The notes: generated from the sequence alone by a model not told the origin. A DNA stretch of 64,000 nucleotides from Rhodohalobacter sp. SW132 (GCF_003390325.1 NZ_QUOK01000004.1:248001-312000); one strand, 5' to 3'. Counted from the first letter of the stretch, positions 1 to 7,043 are shown. Numbers and translations: made by a program.

Positions 1-1167
1 TATTTTTTGATATAATCCCCCGGCATGTGCTGCTAAAAAGATGTTTCCAGGGCAATTGTAATCTCCTAGATCAACTGGAAAAGTGTGGGAATCTGTAGGT
101 TTACCATCGTAGCTATAAGCAAATCTTCCCGGTGCTACATTACCTGTGTTTCCAACCCATGGGAACTCTTCAAGCGAACAACCAACCCATAGGTGGAGAT
201 CATTCAACAGGTAATTGTTATACGGACTGTAGGTAACTTCCATATCGCTACCAGACTTTGAAATATCCAGTGTGCCAATGGTGGTGCCAATATCTTCTGC
301 AGGCATCGTACCGTCATCGTCTCCGCCACCTGCAATCAGTTCTGTTACAGCAAGAGAAAAACCGCTGTCGAGTTCAAATATCCAGCCCCACTGCCCTTTC
401 CCTTGTCCTCTGATTCCAAGCTGCTCCCGTAGATGGGGATCTCTAAAACTGTGCTGCCCGTACGCCCATACCGACTCTGATACCTCAATAATAATTGTTT
501 GCGTATCGGTAGACGTTTCTGCAACGACTGCATAGGTGGAGGCTGTGTTATACTCGAAGGATTCATAATTGTCAATTACATGCTGTACAATTTGCTTGGT
601 CTTTCCTGTATCGAAATTTAACCGCCCGTTGTCAACCATTCTCGGGGGTAGCTGATCAGCGGTGATACTGTTCAAGTTAAATTCCGGAAAATCCATAAGT
701 GTCCATATTGCTGCCTGAATTTCACGATAGGTAAGTTTACTGTCGTCCATCATCAGAGATTCCCTGATATTTAACAGGTAGTTTAGCGGTTTCCACTGCT
801 GGTCTCCATAGGAAGAAAATAGCCTTAAACCTGAGTGTGTAGTGTTATTGGAATCAATAGGTTTATTCCACAAAATACACCAACCACTGCCCGGCCCTTG
901 AGCAATATATTTATTGGGATTAATGTTCGCGATATTAAACTCGAAATAGCTTTCAGTTCCCGGGTTTACAATAACTGTTGAATTTTCTCCTCCCTCAATC
1001 AGTTGAAGCTCCGGAATAACGTCCAAAGACTCCTGTAAACCCAGACTTTGTTTTGTATCACATGATGAAAACGCAACGATAAGACTCACCAAAATAAATG
1101 GTAAAATCAAATTGTATTTATAGTTCGTCAGCCATACTCTCTGCGTAGAATTGGTCATATTCAGCAT
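1..1167 (-). CDS. Lipoprotein with predicted thioester domain (partial, runs off the left edge)
   Basis: The minus strand is open from an ATG at 1167 (in-frame alternative at 1158) to the window edge, 389 codons, with the C-terminus missing. A hydrophobic segment ending VAFSSC (Cys36) is a lipoprotein signal, so the protein is probably anchored in the outer membrane or at the surface. Residues about 70-165 fit the bacterial thioester domain (TED) pattern: WCIL with Cys97, then a Tyr-rich stretch (LNYLLNIRESLM), then EIQAAIW with Gln151. In known TEDs the Cys of a [YFL]C motif and the Gln of a hydrophobic-Q-x-hydrophobic motif form an internal thioester that bonds covalently to host or surface amines. 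Here Trp precedes the Cys, a mild departure. After it comes a Trp/Gly-rich beta region (HLWVG, PGRFAYSY) that I do not recognise. The gene lies on the integrase side of the att site, so it may be cargo of the element. The TED call is motif-based; secretion is well supported. Confidence 0.6.
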   Translation of the reverse strand, partial: MLNMTNSTQRVWLTNYKYNLILPFILVSLIVAFSSCDTKQSLGLQESLDVIPELQLIEGGENSTVIVNPGTESYFEFNIANINPNKYIAQGPGSGWCILWNKPIDSNNTTHSGLRLFSSYGDQQWKPLNYLLNIRESLMMDDSKLTYREIQAAIWTLMDFPEFNLNSITADQLPPRMVDNGRLNFDTGKTKQIVQHVIDNYESFEYNTASTYAVVAETSTDTQTIIIEVSESVWAYGQHSFRDPHLREQLGIRGQGKGQWGWIFELDSGFSLAVTELIAGGGDDDGTMPAEDIGTTIGTLDISKSGSDMEVTYSPYNNYLLNDLHLWVGCSLEEFPWVGNTGNVAPGRFAYSYDGKPTDSHTFPVDLGDYNCPGNIFLAAHAGGLYQKI

Positions 1168-1545
1168 ACTATCCCCGTTTTATTTGATAGGACTGCCCGT
1201 AATACCCCTAATGTTCCAGGCTGAATTACCCCTGCTTCAACCCTCCAGTATTATCTCTTGTAACCCTACCGTTTTGATTAATTTTAAACATCTCTTTCAG
1301 TACATTTGCTCTCATTAATCTAAAATGATTCGTAGTAGATTCAAGTTAAAAGGCTCTAATGTTCTATTGGTTTAATTACTATGCAGTGATAAATTTTAAA
1401 AAATATATTGCGAGCTTATTAATGCTTCAGTGTGAAAGTCGAACTTGATAAAACTTGATTAATCAATTAAAACGGCTTTCAAATTTCGATTTTAAGAGCT
1501 TATATCACTTCACACAATGCTATTGTATTACTGAATTTTAGCTAT
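1168..1545. other. Intergenic, AT-rich
   Basis: There is no convincing gene. The stretch separates the lipoprotein (transcribed leftward from 1167) from the last small gene of the leftward element operon (stop at 1546). I looked here for the second copy of the tRNA-Leu 3' end and did not find it. Confidence 0.5.
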
Positions 1546-1731
1546 TCAGGCCGGGATTGGCTTAAAAAAATCCTTTAGTAGATTGATATAATCCTGTTCA
1601 CTTTTAATCTGTTCAGGTTTAATACAATCATCTATTAAACGTGCATACCGAATATGCTCCCTACGTTCAGCATCATTTTTAAACCCGTCTGCATTTTCTA
1701 ATTGTTGTATTCTTTTTTTAATTGATTTCAT
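1546..1731 (-). CDS. Small charged protein, last of the MKx-E-R-LE array
   Basis: This encodes 61 residues and starts MKSIKKRIQQLENA, a short amphipathic helix also found at the start of the three genes before it (1728-1928, 1909-2079, 2066-2278). The rest (ERREHIRYARLID, then LLKDFFKPIPA) is different in each protein. The start overlaps the stop of the previous gene by 4 nt in an ATGA arrangement, which suggests translational coupling. No family is recognised. Leucine/isoleucine spacing in the N-terminal helix suggests a coiled coil for oligomerisation or docking on a common partner (inference). Confidence 0.6.
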   Translation of the reverse strand: MKSIKKRIQQLENADGFKNDAERREHIRYARLIDDCIKPEQIKSEQDYINLLKDFFKPIPA

Positions 1732-1928
1732 AACACTTTCGGCTCTAAATGGAATATCCGCCTGGTAAATCCAGACTCTGAAGTTTCCTCAGATTGTAGT
1801 ACCCTGTTGTATTTATCCTGGTTCTGTACATGATCTTTACAACTCACAATCACAATATCCAGTTTTTTGATCCTGACGGAATCGTGCTTCTGCTCCAATT
1901 TCAATAGTCTACTTTCGAGTGTTTTCAT
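1728..1928 (-). CDS. Small protein of the MKx-E-R-LE array
   Basis: This encodes 66 residues and starts MKTLESRLLKLEQKHD, the same N-terminal helix as its neighbours. A more hydrophobic strand (KLDIVIVSC) and a charged C-terminus follow. It overlaps the upstream gene (1909-2079) by 20 nt and the downstream gene by 4 nt. No known family. Conserved N-termini on otherwise unrelated tails, in consecutive overlapping genes, make it unlikely that these are chance open frames. Confidence 0.6.
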   Translation of the reverse strand: MKTLESRLLKLEQKHDSVRIKKLDIVIVSCKDHVQNQDKYNRVLQSEETSESGFTRRIFHLEPKVL

Positions 1929-2079
1929 GTTGATTTCTATCAGGGTTATAAAGGTTATCCAGTTCCGCTTTTCCTTCAGGTGTTTTCTCCCATGCGTAAT
2001 ATTGACCTAAGCCATTCATAACTTCCTTGCTAGGCCTTACGGCTTCCAGTTTGGATATTCTCTTTTCAAGTTGCTTCAT
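1909..2079 (-). CDS. Very small protein (56 aa) of the MKx-E-R-LE array
   Basis: This frame, read directly from the sequence, runs from ATG at 2079 to TAG at 1909. It begins MKQLEKRISKLEAV and continues with YYAWEKTPEGKAELDNLY. It overlaps the upstream gene (stop at 2066) by 14 nt and the downstream gene (start at 1928) by 20 nt, filling what would otherwise be the only gap in the array. The MKQLEKR start is nearly identical to MKQIEKR of the preceding gene, so the two probably arose by duplication. Function unknown. It is below the usual gene-caller length cut-off and easily missed. Confidence 0.6.
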   Translation of the reverse strand: MKQLEKRISKLEAVRPSKEVMNGLGQYYAWEKTPEGKAELDNLYNPDRNQHENTRK

Positions 2080-2278
2080 TTTCTGCCCTGTTAATTAGTT
2101 CAATTAATCGTTTCAATTCCCCATCTGATAGCAGGGAATAATCTTCGTTTTCTCCTGTCTTTTTTATCAGTTCTTCAACTTCAATTAGTTCTTCATCTGA
2201 AAACTTTGAAAAATCAACTTCTGGATCTGTTGACTGTATCTCTTCCAAATGTTGAACCCTCTTCTCAATCTGTTTCAT
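2066..2278 (-). CDS. Small acidic coiled-coil protein of the MKx-E-R-LE array
   Basis: This encodes 70 residues and starts MKQIEKRVQHLEEIQS. The remainder is very acidic, with an imperfect internal repeat: FSDEELIEVEELIKK followed by LSDGELKRLIELINRAE. Two similar helical hairpins are likely. The start overlaps the stop of 2275-2520 in an ATGA (4 nt). No family recognised; probably a helical adaptor-type protein (inference). Confidence 0.6.
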   Translation of the reverse strand: MKQIEKRVQHLEEIQSTDPEVDFSKFSDEELIEVEELIKKTGENEDYSLLSDGELKRLIELINRAENEAT

Positions 2279-2520
2279 GATACTTTTCTCATTTGATTGT
2301 TTTCAAGTGCTTCGATCCGTTCCACAATCTCCCCGGTTTCTACTAATCTACGATAGCTATTTATTAGCGTGCTTATAGCGTTTGCAGATCGGATCTTTTC
2401 GTTGTTATCTGCATTGTCATCTAAAAGAATGCGTTCCATCTCCTGCAAGGCGTGAGAGCCTATTAAAAGTACCTGCTTAACCGTGTATGCTTTGCGCTTT
2501 CTGCTACGTCTATCTGCCAT
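2275..2520 (-). CDS. Small basic/helical protein, possibly terminase-small-subunit-like
   Basis: This encodes 81 residues. A basic N-terminus (MADRRSRKRKAYTVKQ) could bind DNA. The helical rest ends GEIVERIEALENNQ, echoing the R-x-x-LE helix of the following small genes. The segment SANAISTLINSYRRLVE resembles a pattern I associate with small phage proteins encoded beside terminases, so a packaging-related role in a satellite is possible, but this is weak. The gene heads the overlapping run 2520-1546 and is separated from 2602-2835 by 81 nt. Confidence 0.5.
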   Translation of the reverse strand: MADRRSRKRKAYTVKQVLLIGSHALQEMERILLDDNADNNEKIRSANAISTLINSYRRLVETGEIVERIEALENNQMRKVS

Positions 2521-2601
2521 TACAAATTCATCTAAGTTACTGTAAAGTATGTTTTTAGTTTATGTATAGGGGGTGCCAAATAAATGACACTCCCCTAACA
2601 T

Positions 2602-2835
2602 CTAACCATGACGTAACGCCTTTTCATACGCTTTTCTGCCATGTTCTTTAATGTAGCTGAGCTTCTTATCTGTTGTCCATGTGGCTGGATTCCCTTCAGG
2701 TTCTGCCTGAGCTTCATCGTTTTTAACTATATCAGCCCATTCCATCCCGGTGGCTCTTTCCAGTGCTTTTACATCACTTTCAGAATAATAGCCATCATCA
2801 TTTTTAAGAGCTTCTAAATCTATTTTTAAATTCAT
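2602..2835 (-). CDS. Small acidic protein of the element operon
   Basis: This encodes 77 residues, acidic overall, with SESDVKALERATGMEWADIV near the N-terminus and a basic C-terminal helix (KLSYIKEHGRKAYEKALRHG). No known family. The start overlaps the stop of 2832-3389 by 4 nt (ATGA), so it is probably made from the same transcript by coupled translation. Such acidic helical proteins with mid-protein Trp residues occur among phage scaffold and head-associated proteins, but there is no specific evidence for that here. Confidence 0.5.
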   Translation of the reverse strand: MNLKIDLEALKNDDGYYSESDVKALERATGMEWADIVKNDEAQAEPEGNPATWTTDKKLSYIKEHGRKAYEKALRHG

Positions 2836-3389
2836 TGCTGTAATTGTTTTGAGTTAATGGTGTTCATGGCAAGCATACCGGCTGGCCGTTGTTTCGATAT
2901 CAAAATTTCAGAGTGTTGTTTTATACCCTTCGTGCCAATAGTAACGCCTTCACGTTCTGCACTTTTTGCCATTTCGTTAATACCCTGAATAGCTTTATCT
3001 GCCTGATGAAGTGCATCGGTAAGACTATCAAACAAAGGCTCTGATTGATTTTTGTAGTGCTGTGAAGCTTGTTTTTTGAATGCTGCATCAATCCCGGCAA
3101 ACTTATCCTTTAGTAGTGAGACAGCTTTCTTTTGAACTTCAATATCGGTTTTAACCTGTTCGAGTTTGTCTTTAATGTTGCGGTTCTTTTTTTCGGCTTT
3201 CTTCACAGAATCGGCAGAACCTTCACCAATAGATTTCCTGGCCCGTTCATCGGTCAACGTCTCATACGATACCTGAAAGGAGTCCATCAGATGAACCTTT
3301 CCCGATTCGAGCTCATCCAGCTTTGTCTCTGCATCTATAAGCTGTTGACGTGCAGCACAATGTTGTTTCTTAGTTTCTTCGTAATTCAT
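2832..3389 (-). CDS. Long coiled-coil protein of the element
   Basis: This encodes 185 residues. Residues about 5-115 are strongly charged and helical with heptad-like spacing (for example KKAEKKNRNIKDKLEQVKTD), and a second helical part follows (SLTDALHQADKAIQGINEM). There is no signal peptide or catalytic motif. It lies 16 nt downstream of the primase-like gene and overlaps the next gene by 4 nt. Length and composition fit phage scaffold, tail-assembly or recombination accessory proteins, but none can be named. Confidence 0.55.
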   Translation of the reverse strand: MNYEETKKQHCAARQQLIDAETKLDELESGKVHLMDSFQVSYETLTDERARKSIGEGSADSVKKAEKKNRNIKDKLEQVKTDIEVQKKAVSLLKDKFAGIDAAFKKQASQHYKNQSEPLFDSLTDALHQADKAIQGINEMAKSAEREGVTIGTKGIKQHSEILISKQRPAGMLAMNTINSKQLQQ

Positions 3390-3405
3390 GATTTTTTGTT
3401 TGTGT

Positions 3406-4398
3406 TTAGTTTAAATGAAAATCCCAATCGGCAGGGTATCCACGCTCGTCAAATATTTCCCCGGTATAGGGGTTCATTCCATAAGGTGCAGATACTTTGC
3501 TCTTAGTATCGCCCTGTAATACTCTATCTTTTTGATAAGCATGGTTAGTATCGAGTGTTACGCCAAAGTCTTTGCAGATACCAAAGAATGATGCGATAGT
3601 GATACCCTGCCCGTTACTGTTGAGGCAATTATCAAACTGTTCATCACATTCAGCTGTATCATATTCAGAATGCCATTGGCTTAGTTGATGAAAGTATATT
3701 CTGCCTGATTCGCCAAACTCTTCAGCAAGGGCAAAACCTATTTTCAGCCATTTTTCATAACCCTCAGTAATATCAATTCTGTTGGCCTGAATCTTACTAA
3801 TCAACTGCTCAACTTTCGTGCGGTTATCTCTGCCATTTGATGACGCTGGTATCTTATCAATCAGATAGTGAAACACATCAGCGTTGTGATTGAAATAGGG
3901 GTCGGGGTCGTAACTTCTGAATCTGAATGATGCTACGTTTGACGGTGCAGGGTCAATACTCACACCTGCATTGCGAAACGCTTGCTGAATCGCTCTGAAA
4001 TGGCTCTTATGACGTTCGGGGTGCTTAACAGGGATCAACCCCCACAACCCATTCCCTGACGTGCTATAACTCAAATAAGCTACAAAAGGGTTATGCTGAA
4101 TCTTATATTTCAGTTCATCCATGTTGACAGGGTTATCTTTGCTATCAACATCAAACTGAATCAGTCCGGAATGTTTTATCAACCCCGATTCACTTCTTTT
4201 ATTGAACGCACCTGAAGGGGTTATTCCTGGTAACTGTTTTTTGCTACTCTTGTAGTCATCACCTGATAAGGTTCGTAACTCTCGAATGACTGATTGATTA
4301 CTTTCATCACAGATCCATTCAATCAGATTTACATGTACAGGGTTACTGCTATCCTGTACATTCTCAAACTTCGATACGTCTACATTTAAACAACTCAC
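3406..4398 (-). CDS. VirE-N / PriCT-2 primase-like replication protein
   Basis: This encodes 330 residues. Residues about 40-185 match the BT4734-type VirE N-terminal domain (archaeo-eukaryotic-primase fold): SGLIQFDVDSKDNP carries the acidic pair expected at the active site, followed by AYLSYSTSGNGLWGLIPV and later HYLIDKI. Residues about 190-285 fit PriCT-2 (primase C-terminal 2): ITEGYEKWLKIGFALAEEFG and YDTAECDEQFDNCLNS. No helicase domain follows, so it would depend on a host or helper helicase. It overlaps the upstream initiator-like gene by 4 nt. The predicted role is primer synthesis during replication of the excised element. The domain call is by motif recognition and fairly secure. 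Confidence 0.75.
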   Translation of the reverse strand: MSCLNVDVSKFENVQDSSNPVHVNLIEWICDESNQSVIRELRTLSGDDYKSSKKQLPGITPSGAFNKRSESGLIKHSGLIQFDVDSKDNPVNMDELKYKIQHNPFVAYLSYSTSGNGLWGLIPVKHPERHKSHFRAIQQAFRNAGVSIDPAPSNVASFRFRSYDPDPYFNHNADVFHYLIDKIPASSNGRDNRTKVEQLISKIQANRIDITEGYEKWLKIGFALAEEFGESGRIYFHQLSQWHSEYDTAECDEQFDNCLNSNGQGITIASFFGICKDFGVTLDTNHAYQKDRVLQGDTKSKVSAPYGMNPYTGEIFDERGYPADWDFHLN

Positions 4399-4964
4399 GG
4401 TGCAAACTGTTTGAATGGTTCTAACTCTTGAGCCTTATCCGTATCTATATCCCTATCCGTATCTCTATCTATATCCTTATCCTTATAGGTCTCAAAGGGT
4501 TCTTTTAGAGGTCTAATAGAGGTCTTTTTTTCTTCGTTTAAATAGCTTTCAGGCAAGGTTTCAGGATAGTTCACAGAAAACCATGAAAGCAGGTTCTGTT
4601 CTTTAATTAATTGCAGATAACTTTTGTGTGCAGGATTATTCGGGTGCAAAGGTTTCTTCTGGCAGTACTGAAACTTCACAAAATCAGTTATCAGCCATTC
4701 ACCTGAAGGCATTACGTGAATAAGTTCATCAGCTTCATTTATTGCCTGTAAGAAGTCATCTAAAAATTGTTGGGGATTTCCTTCAATATCCAGATTAAAG
4801 GCTATCAACTTTGGATTAGGTGTCCATACTCCAATATTATCGCACCTGTCATTTATGAAGTACCAACACAACTTTTGATGCGGTGTTAATTCCATAAAGA
4901 CAGGGTCATCCCAAATATTCGTTTCTGTGAAACGCTTTTTACTCTGCACGCTGAACCCCCTCAA
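4395..4964 (-). CDS. Phage-type replication initiator-like protein
   Basis: This encodes 189 residues. Residues 1-130 resemble the N-terminal winged-helix part of phage replisome-organiser proteins: FTETNIWDDPVFMELTPHQK, then LCWYFINDRCDNIGVW, and later WLITDFVKFQYC. The C-terminal part (LKEPFETYKDKDID and on) is a low-complexity Asp/Lys/Arg linker encoded by a hexanucleotide array (4435-4482). It sits between the winged-helix gene (26-nt overlap) and the primase-like gene (4-nt overlap). The likely role is origin recognition or loading of replication proteins, with the repeats possibly serving as the origin. The family assignment is moderate. Confidence 0.65.
   Translation of the reverse strand: MRGFSVQSKKRFTETNIWDDPVFMELTPHQKLCWYFINDRCDNIGVWTPNPKLIAFNLDIEGNPQQFLDDFLQAINEADELIHVMPSGEWLITDFVKFQYCQKKPLHPNNPAHKSYLQLIKEQNLLSWFSVNYPETLPESYLNEEKKTSIRPLKEPFETYKDKDIDRDTDRDIDTDKAQELEPFKQFAP
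4435..4482. repeat. Eight tandem hexamers NTATC(C/T), iteron-like
   Basis: On the plus strand the sequence reads TTATCC, GTATCT, ATATCC, CTATCC, GTATCT, CTATCT, ATATCC, TTATCC without interruption: eight copies of NTATCY. A ninth degenerate unit (TTATAG) follows. The array lies inside the 3' part of the initiator-like gene and encodes its alternating Asp/basic tail. It could be an initiator-binding iteron set or simply a slippage-prone coding microsatellite. Confidence 0.7.
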
Positions 4965-5229
4965 ACAATTCTCTTTGTAATTCAGGCGGGAATAAATCCG
5001 GGTCTGTCGATAAAAATTCAGCTTTGTGCCTTGTTTTCGGATCTTTGCCAGTCTTGATTACAACAATCTGTTTCCGGCGCTTTAGATCCCGAACGTAGTA
5101 ACAAACATTGCCACGTAATATTCCACACTCATCAGCAACCTGAAGGCGGGTTTTAGGGGTCTCCTGAAAAGCTTTAAAAACTTTTTTTAGTTGGGTTTTA
5201 TACGTTTTGTCATCCATAGCGATTTTCAA
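4939..5229 (-). CDS. Winged-helix DNA-binding protein
   Basis: This encodes 96 residues; an internal ATG at 5217 is an alternative start. QETPKTRLQVADECGILRGN followed by VCYYVRDLKRRKQIVVIKTG reads as helix-turn-helix plus wing, with a basic recognition region. A similar small winged-helix protein often precedes replication genes in phage-like elements. It overlaps the initiator-like gene by 26 nt and is the first gene of the leftward run down to 1546. It probably regulates that run or assists initiation (inference). Confidence 0.6.
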   Translation of the reverse strand: MKIAMDDKTYKTQLKKVFKAFQETPKTRLQVADECGILRGNVCYYVRDLKRRKQIVVIKTGKDPKTRHKAEFLSTDPDLFPPELQRELFEGVQRAE

Positions 5230-5285
5230 TTTTGAAGTGTAGAATTGGTCTGAAAACCGTATTATGAAGTAGCGATTTTCAGAAA

Positions 5286-5315
5286 GGGTTACCGTTGCAG
5301 CGGTGCCCTTTTTTT
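5286..5315 (+). terminator. Intrinsic-terminator-like hairpin
   Basis: The stem pairs GGGT..ACCG (5286-5294) with CGGTGCCC (5301-5308) around a TTGCAG loop and is followed by seven T residues on the plus strand. It lies just downstream of the alpA-like stop codon. The U-tract orientation would stop plus-strand (antisense) transcripts entering the replication operon; on the minus strand it would act only as a hairpin. Confidence 0.55.
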
Positions 5316-5508
5316 ATGCCAATTCCATATTTGAAGATTCTCGTTGGCTCTCGATCCATTCGTTTATCTCTGATTCAACGAATCCAGTAGCTTGTTTTGA
5401 AATGCGAATTTTGTCTGGAAAATCCGGCTCCTTCATACGTCTGTATAAAGTCGGAATACTAATTCCCAGCTTAAGGGCTACTGTCTTGGGACGAATTATT
5501 TTATTCAT
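5314..5508 (-). CDS. AlpA/excisionase-type helix-turn-helix regulator
   Basis: This encodes 64 residues and is almost entirely one MerR-like helix-turn-helix: IIRPKTVALKLGISIPTLYR then FPDKIRISKQATGFVESEIN and EWIESQ. This is the AlpA pattern (shape-complementary HTH, a wing with FP..I.I, and a C-terminal helix). AlpA proteins activate integrase/excision genes or act as recombination directionality factors in P4-like satellites. It is separated from the integrase stop by about 100 nt holding a long palindrome (5553-5590), a natural operator. Size and context fit well. Confidence 0.8.
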   Translation of the reverse strand: MNKIIRPKTVALKLGISIPTLYRRMKEPDFPDKIRISKQATGFVESEINEWIESQRESSNMELA

Positions 5509-5552
5509 TTTTAACAGGGTTTATTCATGTTCAACTCTGTTAAAAGCTACTC

Positions 5553-5590
5553 ATAGATTTTATCTATGTCAAGTGATAGAGAAAATCTAT
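5553..5590. promoter_or_regulatory. Long palindrome upstream of the alpA-like gene (operator candidate)
   Basis: The arms ATAGATTTTATCTAT (5553-5567) and ATAGAGAAAATCTAT (5576-5590) are inverted repeats with one mismatch over 15 bp and an 8-bp spacer. The left arm is itself palindromic. The site lies 45-82 bp upstream of the alpA-like ATG and next to the integrase 3' end. That is where an autoregulatory operator or a directionality-factor binding site would be expected. Confidence 0.55.
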
Positions 5591-5609
5591 CAGGTATTTT
5601 TCATCTTAT

Positions 5610-6815
5610 TTAAAGGACGCGCTTTTGTAAAGTTAAATTTGAGGTAAGCTCTGTAAGGTGTCCGGCCCAAAGGTTAAGAGCGTTTGTTTTCTGCTCTGTA
5701 AAATCGGAATTTATGTAGCGTGAAGTGATTGCATTGCTGGCAGATAGACCCTTATGATTAAGCACCTTGCCAACGGTTATAAATTCAACTCCTAAATCGT
5801 CAATCATTTTAGTTGCTACGATATGCCGCAAGTCATGCAGCCTGAAATCGTTTAGCATGGTTTCATCTCTTATACGTTCCATTGCATTCATGAAGTGCGA
5901 TAAATGGCCTGTCTTATCCCTCTGTGAAGCGAAAACATACTCACTGTCATCATTTATTGACTTCATTTTTTTGAGCAGGTTTAAAGCCATATTTGGTAAC
6001 GGCACCTTGTGAGGAGTTTTATTTTTAGTGTCGGCCTGGGGAATGATCCACATTCGATTATTGATATCACTCCATTTCATTTTTGACGTTTCACCTAACC
6101 GTTGGCCTGTAATTAGCAGCATCTTCAAAAGGCTCTGCATCGGCTCCCACTCCTCACTAATAGCATTCCAAATAGCTTTAATGTCATCGTCTGTATATCG
6201 TACGTCTCTGGACTTTTCATCGGTAAGTTTATCCATACCTTTGATCGGGTTCTCTGTGATATGTCCATCGTCTAATGCTTCATTAAATACCTTCGATAGA
6301 ATGGCCTGCAAGCGGTTGGCGTTGGTCGGGTGATCTTTGGCCTCTGTCTTTAAAAAGGATCGAACATCGGGGCGCTTAATATCCCTCAAAGACTTATCAG
6401 AAATTCGATCATCGAGAACCTTGTTAAGTCTGGACTTGTACGTTTTTTGTGTAGATGCTTTCAGTTTCCTTTCCAGATAATCATTTTTAAACTCCTCTAT
6501 GTACTCTCCTAATGTAATCGGGTTCTCTCGCTTATTCTTCTTCTTCTCTGTAATCGGATCCAATCCATCGGAAAGCATTTCTTTCCATTCTCCGGCTTTT
6601 TTCCGGGCCTCTCCTAATGAAACATCTCCAAACTTGCCGATTGTACGCTGCGTAGATCGTCCATCGTACCAATACCGGAAAGCGAAAGACTTGTGTCCGG
6701 TAGGTGTTACCCGTAGGATCATTCCCGATTGAACATTGTCGTAAATTTCGATTCTCTTTTCAGGAACCGGATAATCTTTAACGAAAGTGTGAGTAAGTGT
6801 TTTCTTTTCAGCCAT
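5610..6815 (-). CDS. P4-type tyrosine integrase
   Basis: This encodes 401 residues, typical for the family. Residues about 5-95 are the DUF4102-like N-terminal arm-binding domain (SGMILRVTPTGHKSFAFRYW, then RTIGKFGDVSLGEARKKA). Residues about 105-190 are the core-binding SAM-like domain. The catalytic domain has the full set: Arg in LLITGQRLGETSKMKW, Lys near TKNKTPHKVPL, HDLRH, His in LNHKG and Tyr in SRYIN. It integrates and, with the AlpA-like protein, excises the element. The gene starts about 150 bp from the tRNA-Leu 3' fragment, the expected arrangement for tRNA-targeting integrases. It is convergent with nothing and runs in the same direction as the rest of the element. Confidence 0.93.
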   Translation of the reverse strand: MAEKKTLTHTFVKDYPVPEKRIEIYDNVQSGMILRVTPTGHKSFAFRYWYDGRSTQRTIGKFGDVSLGEARKKAGEWKEMLSDGLDPITEKKKNKRENPITLGEYIEEFKNDYLERKLKASTQKTYKSRLNKVLDDRISDKSLRDIKRPDVRSFLKTEAKDHPTNANRLQAILSKVFNEALDDGHITENPIKGMDKLTDEKSRDVRYTDDDIKAIWNAISEEWEPMQSLLKMLLITGQRLGETSKMKWSDINNRMWIIPQADTKNKTPHKVPLPNMALNLLKKMKSINDDSEYVFASQRDKTGHLSHFMNAMERIRDETMLNDFRLHDLRHIVATKMIDDLGVEFITVGKVLNHKGLSASNAITSRYINSDFTEQKTNALNLWAGHLTELTSNLTLQKRVL

Positions 6816-6967
6816 AACAATAATCTGGTTTCGGTTACAATGTGGTTACAAGGCAATTTTGAGTACCTTTGATAACCGTTGATTATAATTTAAGCTGAAA
6901 ACCCCTGAATTTCAATAGTTTAGCGTATTAGTAGAAAAGAGTTGATTGCAGTAGAATATTGTAGATT

Positions 6968-7028
6968 TTGGACTTAAAATCCAATTGGTATTTAAATGCC
7001 AGTGCCGGTTCGAGCCCGGCCCGAGGTA
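6968..7028 (+). other. tRNA-Leu(TAA) 3' fragment: right attachment site of the element
   Basis: The sequence folds as the 3' two-thirds of a tRNA-Leu: anticodon stem-loop with TAA at 6975-6977, long variable arm (TTGGTA..TGCCAG), T arm GCCGG-TTCGAGC-CCGGC (7004-7020) and acceptor half CCGAGGT plus A (7021-7028). No matching 5' acceptor or D arm lies upstream, so this is not a functional gene but the segment regenerated by integration. The intact tRNA gene is expected at the other end of the element, to the left of this window. Confidence 0.75.
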
Positions 7029-7043
7029 CTCAAACAGACAAAT

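Noticed and set aside
4435-4482. CRISPR array
   Set aside because: The repeats are contiguous hexamers without spacers and lie inside a coding frame.
6968-7028. Functional tRNA-Leu gene
   Set aside because: The 5' acceptor strand and D arm are missing upstream; only the 3' two-thirds, typical of an att site, is present.
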